Position numbers and translations under genes: made by a program. The notes under the pieces are model-generated. The model did no database searches, had not been told where the DNA came from, and saw nothing but the letters and a program-made list of their open reading frames with translations. 64,000 bases of DNA from Balaenoptera acutorostrata (Eukaryota; Chordata; Mammalia; Artiodactyla; Balaenopteridae), in contig NC_080067.1 of assembly GCF_949987535.1 (NCBI RefSeq), forward strand, positions 2,604,001 through 2,668,000. Reading direction: 5' to 3'. Below, piece after piece: positions 1 through 11,262 of this stretch (positions are counted from its first letter, which is position 1; every line of letters starts with the position of its first letter).

Positions 1-1540
1 ACAGGAAACAGACTGGCACATCTGTCGTATCTTATTAGCAGTTAATGGATATCGGACAAGAACACGCACATAAAGCTGAATCGTCTGGCCCAATCTCCGA
101 AGCAATTACTCTTAATTAGGGGGTTCTGTTTATAGATTCAACTTAGTGTACCCTTATGTATCAAAGAGACGAAAGCAGCTGCACAAAGAGAAATGAGGCT
201 CTTAAAGGAAAAGCATTCCAAGATGTTGGAGGATTTCGTTTTGGTGAAGTGAAACCATTTCTTTCCCTTCTCTGCCTGGCAGCGGGCGGCTTTCTCCTTT
301 GTGAATGATTAAAGAAAAGGTAGGAAAAAATTTCCAAAGCTGGCTAGCTGTTAAAGGTATTCGTGTCATTTGCCTTAGGGAAATGTAAAGAAAACTGGTC
401 AAAACAAAATAGTTGTGCAGAACAAAAATACTCCCTCAGACCGTAACTATAAACACTTCCGGGAGGTGCCGTCCTCCACCTTCAACCAAATCAATGCTTT
501 AGAGATGCAGCACCTGCGTTTGGTGTTCGCCAAACTGGAAGCAGTGGGGCAAAACGGATGATGTGACCAGCTGTATCTCCAGAAGAGGGAAAACACAAAA
601 TGGTTTTGCCAGGCCAGTCTAGTCACAAGAGATCCGAGTGTATTCACGGAGCCTCTGAGCCAATCGCCCACTGCCTGTAAATGGAAAAATATCATGTGGC
701 TCAGTTCCCCACCCAGTACATACCACATACTGGCCTTTTCAACAAAAAGGAAATTCCTTTTGGGTAGTGGATGTTGCATTTGTACAGTCCTATTCCCATG
801 TAAACAGTTCTATGGCTATCTTTCTTAGAGAGAGCCGTCACTGGGGTCCTGCCTCTGGTGTGACTCTTGAACTACTAGAAGGCTTGATTCTTTAAGCATT
901 TCTGATTGGTTTTGCAACACACTGGTCTACTCGCTTGAAAGTCAGCGAAGTTCTTGCCTGTCTTGTGAAATTCTGTTTTAAAAGATCATTTTGAATGCAT
1001 AGTTAGTGCACTAATGTTTAACCTGTGACCATTCTCTCAAATGACCGTACTCTGTGCATACCTAAGACAGCTGGGCTGGATTTCTTCAGAGGGTAAAGGA
1101 GGGAACTTCTTACTTGTCTGGGGTTTACCACAATTCAGGATAGGCACGATTTCTTTGCATTTGCCTTCCTGAGTGTCCAGGAGTTTGTACATGAGCCCCT
1201 CCCCGACTAAGGCAAGAGAAACTAAAGGACTGGCCTTTTCCATTGTCTTCACACGCAGAGCACAGGCCGAATGGAGCCTCCCAGGCTCTGGCTCCCACGA
1301 AGGGCTCCAGGAGTCCGTGCTGGAAGACAGTGCTGCAAACATGGGCTGTTCTCCCCGGGGAGGCCTCTCTTCTTCCAGAAACCTGCTCCAGACGCTCTTC
1401 TGTCGGATGAACCCACCTCTGTTTTACTGTGTTATGCATTCAATTTTTCAGGTCTGAAATTTAAGATTCTTGGCGAATGGTTCTGATGTTCATGAATATG
1501 GGCAATGTTGTTAAAATTTCATTAAGTTTATAAACAGCAT
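1..1540. other. Unassigned non-repetitive DNA
   Basis: I recognise no repeat or gene here. Between about 1040 and 1490 several overlapping frames on both strands stay open for 70-105 codons, which fits a locally GC-richer, stop-poor stretch better than a gene: no frame shows a recognisable domain, and the open frames contradict each other. Confidence 0.5.
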
Positions 1541-2292
1541 TCTTTTTTTAATGTATGTATGTATGTACCTAATCTATCTATATTGTTTTAAATTGAAGTA
1601 TAGTTGATTTACAATGTTGTGTTAGTTTCAGGTGTACAACAAAGAATATACATACATATCTACATATGTGCATATATTCTTTTTCAGATTCTTTTCCCAT
1701 ATAGGTTATGACACGATATTGAATATGATTTCCTATGCTATACAGTAAGTCCTTGTTGTTTATCTATTTTATGTATGGTAGTGTGTATCTGTTAATCCCA
1801 AATTCCTAATTTATCCCAAACCCCCTTTCCCTTTGGTAACCATAAATTTGTTTTCTATGTCTGTGAGTCTATTTCTGTTTTGTAAATAATTTCACTGCAT
1901 CATTTTTTTAGATTTCACATATAAGTGATACCATATTGTATTTGTCTTTCTTTGTCTGACTTACTTTGCTTAGTATGATAATCTCTAGGCCCATCCATGT
2001 TGCTGCAAATGGCATTATTTCATTCGTTTTTATGGCTGAGTAGTATTCCATTGGATGTATGTACCACATCTTCTTTATCCATCCATCTGTCAATGGGCAT
2101 TTAGGTTGCTTCCATGTCCTGGCTATTGTGAATAGTGCTGCTATGAACACTGGGGTGCATGTCTCTTTTTGAACTAGAGTTTTCATCTTTTCCAGATATA
2201 TGCCCAGTAGTGGGATTGCTGGGTCATACAGTAGCTCCATTTTCAGTTCTTTAAGGAACCTCCATACTGTTCTCCATAGTGTAGCCTTGTGT
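1541..2292 (-). mobile_element. L1 (LINE-1) 3' end, 5'-truncated, antisense
   Basis: Read on the minus strand this is the last part of L1 ORF2 followed by the 3' UTR and tail. The ORF2 part (about 2290 down to 1908) encodes the conserved C-terminal segment, including the stretch GIYLEKMKT, then CPLTDGWIKKMWYIHPMEYY and SAIKTNEIMPFAATWMGLE. The 3' UTR follows, and its A-tail appears on the plus strand as the T-run at 1541-1549 next to a short TATG repeat. Only about 120 of the roughly 1,275 ORF2 codons remain, with no reverse transcriptase or endonuclease, so it is dead. I found no clear target-site duplication. Confidence 0.9.
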
Positions 2293-2296
2293 TTTT

Positions 2297-2680
2297 TACG
2301 TACTCTTTCGAGGTGAGTGACAGAGTCGCAGGCAAAGAACAGCGTACACAAATGGAGAGAGGCATGTTGCACTGTGCGTGCATTCATTCATGGGCAGTCA
2401 GACTGTATGGGCCGCAGGCACGGGAGGCGAGTAGGAGACAGCAGCGGTCAGTGTAAGCACTACGCGGTGACTGTCGCCCTCTTTCTGAGTCCGTGCTCCA
2501 GCAGCGACATGAAACGGGGTCTCGAACGTGAGGGTCTTCAGCTGGCCCCTCTCCCAGAGAGTTCTCACGGTGTGTGCATGAGCGCCACCTGCTTAAGCAG
2601 GTAACCGAAATGGCCCAGAGAAGCGACCTGTGCACAGTCAAGTTTCCTGATAAAACTGTGATCCGCATACGCGCCCTCTA
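2297..2680. other. CpG-dense block of unknown origin
   Basis: By eye about 20 CpG dinucleotides fall within 300 bp, close to the number expected from base composition, whereas the surrounding DNA is strongly CpG-depleted. The block begins right at the 5' truncation point of the neighbouring antisense L1. A 95-codon open frame (2317-2604, plus) lies in it but resembles nothing I know. It could be a small CpG island, a regulatory element, or DNA that arrived recently and has not yet lost its CpGs. Confidence 0.5.
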
Positions 2681-3329
2681 GTATATACTGCATACCATTC
2701 TCTAGGCTATACATTCACATGCATGCGTTACTGCTCAGGGTTGTAGAGGCCACATCACATGTGAATGGTCCTCCACGTGGGTGACTTAATGTTCTAGGCT
2801 ACTTCTGACAATACCCAAATGCCAACAGAGGCATTGTTCACAGATTTGAGAACCCATTCCTAATGGAAGAGTCACCATAATGCCACTATATATAATTCCT
2901 ACAGACCAAATCATCCTCCCCACACCCCCATCTCCTTTCTCGCTCCCAAATGTCTACAGGTGGTAATTAATTTTTCTTTCCCACTCAGGGTGTTATTTCT
3001 GGATGAAGTTCAGAGAAAGGTAATGGGATGGCCATGTAGCTAGGTGGTTTTCGGTCCATTTCCATAACATATCAGAATAAAACTAATTCTTTATTCCTAG
3101 CTTGTGTCTTTCTACTGCTCAGCAGCTGTGAAGATAGACCAGACACAGGGAGAAATGTTTAAAGTGAGCTAAGATGATGGACATATAATGCAAAAGGAAG
3201 CAGCTCCCAGGCCCTTACTTTCAGAGGCTGAGCTGTGCAAGTGTAGACATCCAAGCTGTGGCTTTAAAAAGGGAAAGGGGAAATTTAGCAACTACTTACT
3301 AGGTTTAAGGATCTGTGGTTGGCATTCTT
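2681..3329. other. Unassigned DNA
   Basis: No repeat family, RNA or coding signal recognised. Confidence 0.5.
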
Positions 3330-3510
3330 CATACAATAATTTAGTTCAGTCCTTTCAGTAATGCTGAGAGCCAATGAATTATTGTCCATACTTTACACAT
3401 GAGGAAACTGAGACACAGAGATATTACATAATACGCTCAAGTCCGCAAAGGTAGAAGGTTTTAAAGCAGGGTCTGAACTTGCATTTTCCACTGTACCAGC
3501 TGCTTCCATT
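3330..3510 (-). mobile_element. MIR SINE relic
   Basis: The core of an ancient MIR is readable as the complement of its consensus: a sequence like 'acatgaggaaactgagaca' near 3400, followed by degraded versions of the 'gtcacacagctag' and 'ggatttgaaccc' blocks. It is diverged and inactive. Confidence 0.75.
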
Positions 3511-3585
3511 AAAGAACAGCCACAGTTATTAGTTAGTAATTATGATCATCCAGTAACTATAGGAATGGTCCTTGCAAGTCGAACT

Positions 3586-3873
3586 AAAAGAAGATCCAGT
3601 ACAATTAGGAGATCAGAAAATAAGAGTAGATGAATATGGGTATGTTGAATTACAAGAAGGTAAGAACTAAGTGGATGTTTGAGGAGTTTATATGGAGGAG
3701 ATAATAAATATTATCCACTATTACACTGTGATAAAACTAATGAATAGCAGTTAAAGCATTACCAGGATGTTTCAAAAATTATGAGGAATAAGAAAGTTAT
3801 GTTATATTGAGTTAAATAAATATGAATGATACAAAGAAAAAAAAGAAAAAAGAAAAAAAGAAGATCCAGTACA
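3586..3873 (+). pseudogene. Retrocopy-like insertion with target-site duplication and poly-A
   Basis: An 18-bp perfect direct repeat, aaaagaagatccagtaca, occurs at 3586-3603 and 3856-3873. Between them lie about 252 bp ending in an A-rich tail (about 3834-3857), with an AATAAA signal at 3815-3820, about 15-20 bp before the tail. This is the architecture of an L1-mobilised, 5'-truncated mRNA copy. At its start a plus frame runs to a stop at 3668-3670 and ends VDEYGYVELQEGKN; I cannot assign it. An AAG-GTAAGA splice-donor-like motif near 3659 and continuity of the frame back to about 3562 leave open that this is instead part of an exon with a coincidental repeat. Parent gene unknown. Confidence 0.55.
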
Positions 3874-5084
3874 GAGAGCCATGAAAATCTTGGAAGAGCC
3901 ACCTCTTCTGACCCAGCCTCACTGGGATCTACTGATCCAATGATTTTGTAACATATCAATATTATCATGTGCAAGAGCATTTAAAAACTGTTTTCGTCAA
4001 GTAGCTACCATGTTAGTTGACAATTACGTTTTCTTTTAAAATTTCTGCCCATGATTAATAGAAGCAACCCTGCCTCTGACCAGTAGATAGAACAGTGTGT
4101 ACTTTTTTAAAAAACTTGTCAGAAAAGGGCCTTCCTGGCTTGCTGGCTCATTCATGATGTAAGATGAATGTAAGATGATGTAAGAAGGCTCACATCACTT
4201 TATTAGGGCGTTCATGTCTCTTAACCATCGCATACTCTGTTACAGAGAAAAATGTAATTTACATACCGCAGTTAGGAATTCTTTTGGCTGCATGTAACAG
4301 AATTTCTGAGTGGCTTAAGCAGTGAAGGTATTTGAGTGTGTCACATAAACAGCGAACCAGGAAAGGAGCAAAGGTCAAAGAAATCACCAAAGAGCTCTGC
4401 CCCCTATCTTCTTTCCACCTCCACTGATGTGCTGGCTTGGTCAGTGCAGGAGGAAGGGTGGGAGGGTGGGAAGGGGCATGTATACATTTTGCCAGGATAA
4501 CCAGAGCTCTCTCAGAAGGACTCTTTAGACTTCTGCTCAAGTCTCAGTGGCCAGAGCTGTCATCTGTCCAGCCCATGCTGCAGGGTCAGCTGGGAAAGTG
4601 AGAAGATTTTCTAGCCTCTTTGGTGGAAGCCAATAGGGGAGAAGAGGGTTGACATGGCTGTTGGCATTTCAGCAGCACCTGCGTCACTAATGTAGTGACT
4701 GTGAAAAAGGATTTTGTTTCAGACTATTAATGTTACAACATTATTTTGGTACCAGATATCGACATACGTATTACCTGCTTTATTTCTATTGTAGAAGAAT
4801 TTTCAAAGCCTGTTTTGAGTCTCATACCTATACTCCTCCCTTTACTATTTGTTTATAGATTTGGGATGAGAGGCAAGAAGTAACCAAACAGCGCTAATTT
4901 CAAACGAACACTACTTTCCAAAGACTTCCTTTGCCCTCATAGGATGCCTGGGTATTTCTCCCACCAGTTTACAGTTATGTCGCTTAAAAACAAATGTCAG
5001 GTCTTGTATAATTTCTATGTATCCTCTATACACAAGAAAAAAATGGGAAGACTTTTTGGCCCTAAACTATCTCCTCACTTGGTG
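3874..5084. other. Unassigned DNA with a possible old repeat
   Basis: The stretch 4260-4640 ('ggctgcatgtaacagaatt' and 'gtggcttaagcag') resembles an old dispersed mammalian repeat that I cannot name. The rest shows no recognised feature. Confidence 0.4.
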
Positions 5085-5101
5085 CAGAACTATTTTTCTT
5101 T

Positions 5102-5247
5102 TTCTTTTAAATTTATTTACTTATTTAAAAATTTTTTTGGCCGTGCCACGTGGCATTCCAGATCTTAGTTCCCTGACCAGGGATCAAACCCTTGCCCCCT
5201 GCAGTAGAAGCGTGGAGTCTTGACCACTGGACTGCCAGGGAAGTCCC
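5102..5247 (-). mobile_element. CHR-type tRNA-derived SINE, short form
   Basis: On the minus strand it starts 'ggggacttccctggcagtc', contains a recognisable RNA polymerase III B-box-like 'ggtttgatccctgg', and ends in an A/T-rich tail. The flanking 17-bp repeat cagaactatttttcttt (5085-5101 and 5248-5264) is a perfect target-site duplication. The head derives from a glutamate-type tRNA. This SINE family is shared by whales, hippos and ruminants. Confidence 0.92.
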
Positions 5248-5544
5248 CAGAACTATTTTTCTTTAGTATAAAACTGGGATTTTTACTCTGGAAATGAGAC
5301 ATTCCACTTCAACTCAATCATCCAGGAAAATCCATGTCACATGGTGGCCATACCCTCTAGACTGGAACAAACCTCAAAATTCGACTCTGGAAGTAACTCC
5401 TTTGGCCGGTATGTGGCTTCCCCAGCAATATGGCCACGGCCCATTAGAACAATGGGTTGCCCTGACTTGGATCTCCTAGTCTGGGTGTTGGGAAGAAGCT
5501 GCAGATCAAGTAATACTTAATAGAAGGAATAGAAAAGGGAGGGT

Positions 5545-5850
5545 GAGTTTCCCAAACTTGTCTAAAGATAAGAATCATTTGGTGAGCTGGTTAAAAATAT
5601 AGATTCTTGGGCCTGAAGCCAGAATCGAATCAGAATTTGCAGGCAGAGGTCTGGAAATCTGCTTTCTTCTTTCTAACAAGTGCCCCCCAGTAAATTTTAT
5701 CATTGGTGATACTCATCCTGGCTGCTCAGTAGAACCATCTGGAGAGCTTGTATAAAACACCAATGGTCGGAGCCTCACCCTCAACCAGAATAACAGAGCA
5801 TACAGCCCAGCATTTGTTTTTTTAAATATCTCTGGCAACTCTGCTGTGCA
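5545..5850 (+). mobile_element. Two MER5-like (hAT-Charlie) relics side by side
   Basis: Two degraded copies with the MER5A-like pattern ('aagaatcatttggtgagctggttaaaaatatag', then 'cagaatttgcag'; second copy from about 5722 with 'agaaccatctggagagcttg'). These are short non-autonomous DNA transposons, long inactive. The family name is from memory. Confidence 0.6.
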
Positions 5851-5942
5851 GATCTGACAAAGGCACGGGCTTTGGCATGGAAACCCGTATGTAAGTGTGG
5901 CAGCTTAGAGAAAGACTTGATTCAGCTAAAGGCATTACTTCA

Positions 5943-6125
5943 GGGATCAAACTATGGCCTACAGGCCACATCCTGTGTTCTGTCTGCTTTGTAAATAAAG
6001 TTTTATTGGAACACAGCCATGCCAGTTCTTTACCTACTTTCTGTGGCTGCCCTCTGCCCTACCTACCACAGCAGAGCTGAACAGCTGCAGCAGAGATCAC
6101 TATGGCCCACGAGCCCCATGTATTC
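5943..6125 (-). mobile_element. Non-autonomous hAT relic (MER3-like)
   Basis: Carries the pattern 'tatggcctacaggccacatcc', 'aataaagttttattggaac', 'acagccatgcc', which matches a common mammalian hAT element whose terminal repeat reads 'ggtcagcaaact'. The same family occurs at 54610-54832 in the opposite orientation. Family assignment is from memory. Confidence 0.6.
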
Positions 6126-6204
6126 ACTCTCTGTCTCTTTACCAACTTTACCAATCTCTACTCACCGAACATTTGGATCAAGGGCAGTTAAAAAATTATA
6201 ATCA

Positions 6205-6395
6205 TAACACTAAGCTCGGATTATATATAAGATATGGTTCTGAGTGCCCTGCATCTACTACCTCTATTCTCACTTTACCAATAAGGAAACCGAAGATCTG
6301 AGAGGTTGAGAAACGTATCCAAGGTCACAGCACTAACAAAGGATGAGGCCAGGATTTGAATGCAGGCTGTCGGACTCCAGGACCTCAGGATGTCC
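6205..6395 (-). mobile_element. MIR SINE relic
   Basis: Complement of the MIR core: 'tctcactttaccaataagg', 'aggtcacagcactaac', 'ggatttgaatgcagg' and 'gactccagg' appear in the expected order and spacing. Confidence 0.85.
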
Positions 6396-8656
6396 CTTTT
6401 TAATTTAATTAGTATGTCTCTTAGACATGACTTTTGTGACAAGATATAGGAAGAGCAATGGCGAGTCATGAAGACAGATGTCTGAACAACCTAAGCCAGC
6501 CCTGTCTGTTCCCTTGAACCTCATGTCCACTGGAGCAGTCAGCCTGGAAAGGATTCATTCTTTTACCAAACTTGAAAAATGATGAGCGCTGAACTGTACA
6601 CTTTCTTTTTCTTTTTGCAGCGCACCATGTTCCATATGACTAACTCTTCAAGCTGGAGTCCTGAGCGTCACTAAAGGCTCCCAGACATATGGCCCGATGA
6701 TCACTTCCTTGGCTGCATTAAGCCTCACACCCTTAATCTGTCCCGTGATATATTCAGTATGTTCCTAGTTTTCCGCAGGGTCATCAGGATAATAGTTTGC
6801 TGTTAAAGACTGGACATTCCTCTGGAATCCCCACTTGTGGCTGCTTGTCAGAGGATCGGTGACGCAGTTGGAGGAGAAGAACATGCAGCCATTAAACGCT
6901 GAGGAACAAAGACCAGGCAGTGGCTGGTGAGACAAAAATACCCATTTTATTGTCAATATTTTGCTTTACAGGGAGCCAATAAGGCAATGGAAACAGGTAC
7001 ATTACGTGATGAGATAACCCAGCCCCACAAAGACCTTCGGAGAGGGTGGAGCTTCTGGATCACCTGCACTGACAACAAAGCCGTCACCATCTCAGGTGCA
7101 AGGACAAAGCCACAGAAGGGCTCTGTGTTTCTCTAATTACTTTGTCCCAAATTTTATAGCCCTGAAGTTAGGCACACTGTACGCCAAAGTGCTCATCAGA
7201 CAAGTTACGTGAAGGGTGAGCAGCGTGCTGAGTCATACTACCCACCCAGGTCCCTCCATTGGTTTCATTTAGTGTTCGCTGACCTGCATAGCCTTGAGAT
7301 GCCTGGCCACGCACTCATACTGGCCATATCCTATTCTAGCTTTATTGCTACCAGTTCTTACCAGACATTGAGAATACAAGGCCAGCAATGATGTTATTCC
7401 CCAATGGGAGAGCCAAGCGAGGTCCACCTGATGTTCCCATCACTTAAGACAGACTGTTTAGCCTCTGGAACTATGCCAGATTATTTGACGAGTGTTCAGT
7501 GCAGTCAGTGAGACTTTTTTTTGTTCTTGCATCACCGCTTTTTATTTTTGAACGTTTAATGCCGATTTGATCTGAATTCTTTAGCCAGGGAAATTTGGTC
7601 TCTGGCTCAGGCTGACCCTCTCCTCCTCACTCCCCACGCCACACTTTGGGAGCAGCCTTCCTTGTAATGCCCACCCCCAACCCCACTCTAGAACCTCTTC
7701 CACAGGGCTCCTCTCTCTCAAGATTCCAGGAAAGGACTGTTGGCCTGTCTTCACCTACACATTCCCAGGGAGAGGCCATCGCTCATCTGAATGGTTTCCA
7801 GGTGAGGTCACAAATGTGATATAAGCAAGAACCTAAGGCTGTAGAGCTGCTGTTACAATCTAGAAAGTACAGATTTGGAGGATGGAGGCTGGGGAGAAAG
7901 GGAGGTGTATATCCTAGCACCACAGAGCCTCGGAAAAGCAAAGACGCAAACAGAGGACGCTCCCTCGTCTAAGGATACACTCAGATCTTGCTCCGTGTCT
8001 GGCAGACTCCCCTTCCCAGTCAAATGGAAAAACCAAACTGGGCCACTGGATGCCTAAACTCATATAATTCCCAGGGCCAGGGCAGCTTTCATCCCAGGCA
8101 GTCTAGTCCCAAAGCATGCAAGGGCAGCACCGAGTTAGCCTGCTTCTAGGTCTGAAAGTGCAACAGCTCTGGGTCGCTCAGTTTCAGGGTTATCATGGAG
8201 GGACGATAAAGACCTACTGAGGCTGACAAGGCATTCTGTGGGCAGCCCTGTGTTAAGGAGGAGGGCCAGGGAGCACAGTGCCCTGGTGAGGATGGCGGAG
8301 TGCCCAGGTGACCTGACTCTGACCTGAGCTTCTGTGACACATGTGTGCGAGCCGGTCCCTGGAGGCTGCGTTATGACGGATACGGATCAGATTAGGTGTC
8401 CCTGATCTAAGTCTGAAGACTAGGACAAACGAAATTACACAGCTTGGCTAAGTTGCATACAAGAGGGGTTTTTATCAATGTTAGAGAAAAAAAAAGGCAC
8501 ACAAATGGTCGGTCTAGTTCGGATTTACACAGGAAATCCCCAGCACCTCCTCTGCCCTCCTCACCCCTCACTGTCACCTCCTTCACTTTGCCTCAATGCA
8601 TCTGCAGCTGCTCTCTAAATTACAGCACCAAGACACTGCTAGGCGAGTGGGGAGTG
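6396..8656. other. Unassigned DNA
   Basis: About 2.2 kb without a recognised repeat or gene. A strong splice-acceptor-like tract (ctttctttttctttttgcag) ends at 6620, but no convincing donor follows. Small open frames on both strands are within chance expectation. Confidence 0.5.
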
Positions 8657-8694
8657 TCTTGCCATTCTGAAGTGCAGACTTCAGAATGGCAAGA
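8657..8694. repeat. Perfect inverted repeat: 17-bp arms, 4-nt loop
   Basis: Arms 8657-8673 (tcttgccattctgaagt) and 8678-8694 (acttcagaatggcaaga) are exact reverse complements around the loop gcag. A second stem, caagacact (8629-8637) with agtgtcttg (8653-8661), competes for the first five bases of the left arm. A 17-bp perfect stem is not expected by chance in 64 kb. The stem is shorter than in usual microRNA precursors; a templated snap-back mutation or a cruciform-forming site are more natural readings. Confidence 0.9.
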
Positions 8695-9365
8695 TGAGCA
8701 CGGAATTCACAGGCAAGAGACGATTTACCTCATATCAGTGGATACTCCAGGCTAACTTCTGCCCAGGACAAATGGTCCTCAGCTAAAAGCTCAACTTATC
8801 TGCCTGCACCAGGATTCAACTCCTCTTTCAGAAACTGTCCAGAAGATTTGTATCACTGGCATGATATTTTTAAAAAAAATCATTATATTTCATGTCAGTA
8901 TCATTATCTCTGAGGTGTATCCACCCTTACAGCAAAGACCTAGACACAAAGATAGTTCTTGTTTTGTCTACTAATCATTTACAATTGTCTATACAATTCT
9001 GCAGCGGCCCCATTTTCTCCCTTGTCTTGACCACCGGTTCCGAGTTAAAGCACAAACCAGCCAGCTATGGATTGCAGCCCGTTCGCTGGCTCTCATGCTT
9101 TGCTTGTGGTTCTGTAGGCTTTCTGTGAGGTAGCATTCCCTCCTCAGAAAGTAGATATATCATCTGTCTGTTAACCACAAATTATCTTTCCCCAAAGCTG
9201 ATGATGATGGCAAATAACCATGTCCTCAAACATGCCATTGACGGGCTTTAAAAAAAAATACTGGCAATGATTTCCTGCACTGGAAGAGAATTCTGGTGAG
9301 AGAGGGAAGGGCAGAGAGATGACAGTTTTTCCTCAAGTACTACTGTAAAGGATAATAAAGCTGCA
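8695..9365. other. Unassigned DNA
   Basis: No repeat, RNA or coding feature recognised. Confidence 0.5.
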
Positions 9366-9500
9366 TGGCAGGGCTTCTCAAACTCGGGGATCTTGTTAAA
9401 ATTCAGGTTCTGGTCCAGGTGTTTTGGAGCCAGTGATTCTGCTTTCCTACCAAGCCCCCAGGTGAGGCTGATGTTCCTGGTCTTCAGGCCATATTGGAGT
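9366..9500 (+). mobile_element. MER5-like (hAT-Charlie) relic
   Basis: Contains 'cagggcttctcaaactc', 'tcttgttaaaattcagg', 'caggtgaggctgatg' in the order expected for a MER5-type relic. Confidence 0.65.
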
Positions 9501-9660
9501 AACAACACTAAGACAAGTCTACATTGGACGTCATCAGAAGCACTAGTATTTCCAACGACAAATCTTACAACCCACAAATCTGTCACACATGCACACCCTA
9601 CTCACCTGATTTCCACGAAGGTGAAGAGGACACTTCATTATTTATAAAAGTAACTTCATT

Positions 9661-9814
9661 TTTTTTTTTTTTTTTTAAATATTTATTTATTTACTTGGCT
9701 GTGCTGGGTCTTAGTTGCGGCATGTGGGATCTAGTTCCCTGACCAAGGATTGAACCCCAGGCCCCCTGCAGCAGAAACTTGGAGTCTTAACCACTGGACC
9801 ACCAGGGAAGTCCC
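9661..9814 (-). mobile_element. CHR-type tRNA-derived SINE, short form
   Basis: Antisense SINE with a long T-run (its A-tail) at 9661-9676, 'gggacttccctggtggtcc' as the minus-strand start, and a 14-15-bp target-site duplication aaagtaacttcatt at 9647-9660 and 9815-9828. The clean duplication suggests a fairly recent insertion. Confidence 0.93.
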
Positions 9815-9885
9815 AAAGTAACTTCATTTTATAAAAATCTGGATTTACCAAACTGATTTTATACCACTTAAAAAAGAACTCAGTT

Positions 9886-10302
9886 CATGGACGGACTTAG
9901 AGATGATCATACTAAGTGAAGTAAGTCAGACAGAGAAAGACAAATATCATATGATAGCACTCATATGTGGAATCTAATTTTTTAAAATGATACAAATGAA
10001 CTTATTTACAAAACAGAAACAGACTCACATATTTCAAAAACAAAATTACAGTTGTAAAAGGGGAAACGTGTGTTGGGGGGATAAATCAGGAGCTTGGGAT
10101 TAACATATACACACTACTATGTATAAGACAGATAACCAACAAGGACCTACTGTACAGCACAGGGAACTCTGCTCAATATTCTGTAATAACCTAAATGGGA
10201 AAAGAATCTGAAAAAAATGAATATATGTATGTGCATAACTGAATCACTTTGCTGTACACCTGAAACACAACGTTGTAAATCAACTATACTCCAATAAAAT
10301 TT
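9886..10302 (+). mobile_element. L1 3' end, 5'-truncated
   Basis: Covers the very end of ORF2 ('gatcatactaagtgaagtaag') through the artiodactyl/cetacean-type 3' UTR ('ctactgtacagcacaggg', 'tgctgtacacctgaaac', 'caactatactccaataaaa') to the A-tail. An imperfect target-site duplication, aaaaagaactcagtt against aaaaagaactcactt, flanks it (9871-9885 and about 10305-10319). No coding capacity remains. Confidence 0.9.
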
Positions 10303-10319
10303 AAAAAAAGAACTCACTT

Positions 10320-10890
10320 GAGCATTCCTAGATGTAGAATGCTCCCCTACTAGCAAAATAATGATTTACTTCGAAAAGCTGTACTTTGAATATAGAAGCA
10401 TAGGAAACCATTCATGATTAACCTGGTAAACATCTAAATTGGGATATGGTGGAAAGAAGTTAACACCACAGGATTGCAATGAAAGCCCTTGGACTTTCCA
10501 TTTGAATGGCTAAATCTGTCACAGTCCTCAGGGTTTAGCTGCTCCCAGAAAATGGGCAGCAGGGTTTCAACAGATGCTAGCCCTCTGAAGAGTCTCTGGA
10601 ATTGTCAGATCATTCCACCTATGAGTGGCCACCTGGGCAGTGAATGAATTGGGTCAGTACAAATAGGTCAGGTACTTCTCAGAAAACCACTAGAGATATA
10701 ATGTTAAGCTAAGAAGCCAAAGAAACCTAGAGTGGATTTTATTTGCACCATCCTTACACATCTAGTATATTAAATTCAGACACTGGCAGAATGTATATTT
10801 GTCAGTGTCAAAAGTTATCCAGGGAAAGACAAATATCTTTTGAGAACATGCATCAGTCTCCTGGTACTAAGGATTTTAAACTACAGTGTT
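10320..10890. other. Unassigned DNA
   Basis: No recognised feature. Confidence 0.5.
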
Positions 10891-10910
10891 TCTGAACCCT
10901 CTCTCTCTCT

Positions 10911-11253
10911 TTTTTTAAAAATTTATTTATTTTATTTTATTTATTCTTTTTTTTGGCTGCTTTGGGTCTTTGTTGCTGCGTGCTGGCTTTCTCTAGTTGA
11001 GGCAAGCGGGGGCTACTCTTCACTGTGGTGTGTGGGCTTCTCACTGTGGTGGCTTCTCCTGCTGCGGAGCACGGGCTCTAGGCACACGGGCTTCAGTAGT
11101 TGTGGCCTGTGGGCTCTAGAGCGCAGGCTCAGTAGTTGCGGCGCACGGGCTTAGCTGCTCCGTGGCATATGGGATCTTCCCAGACCAGGGCTTGAACCCG
11201 CATCCCCTGCATTGGCAGGCGGATTCTTAACCACTGCGCCACCAGGGAAGACC
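10911..11253 (-). mobile_element. CHR-type SINE, long form
   Basis: Antisense long-form SINE: the minus strand runs from 'cttccctggtggcgcagtgg' through 'aagatcccatatgcc' and 'gagcagctaagcccgtgcg' to an AATAAATAAAT-type tail. The duplication ctgaaccct is seen at 10892-10900 and 11254-11262. The 104-codon open frame across it (10840-11154, plus) is an artefact of the repeat. Confidence 0.9.
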
Positions 11254-11262
11254 CTGAACCCT

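Noticed and set aside
8657..8694. Hairpin as a microRNA precursor
   Set aside because: The stem is only 17 bp with a 4-nt loop and no extended lower stem, shorter than usual precursors.
10840..11154. 104-codon frame, and similar frames at 40214-40526
   Set aside because: They are translations of antisense CHR SINEs; the same peptide pattern occurs in both.
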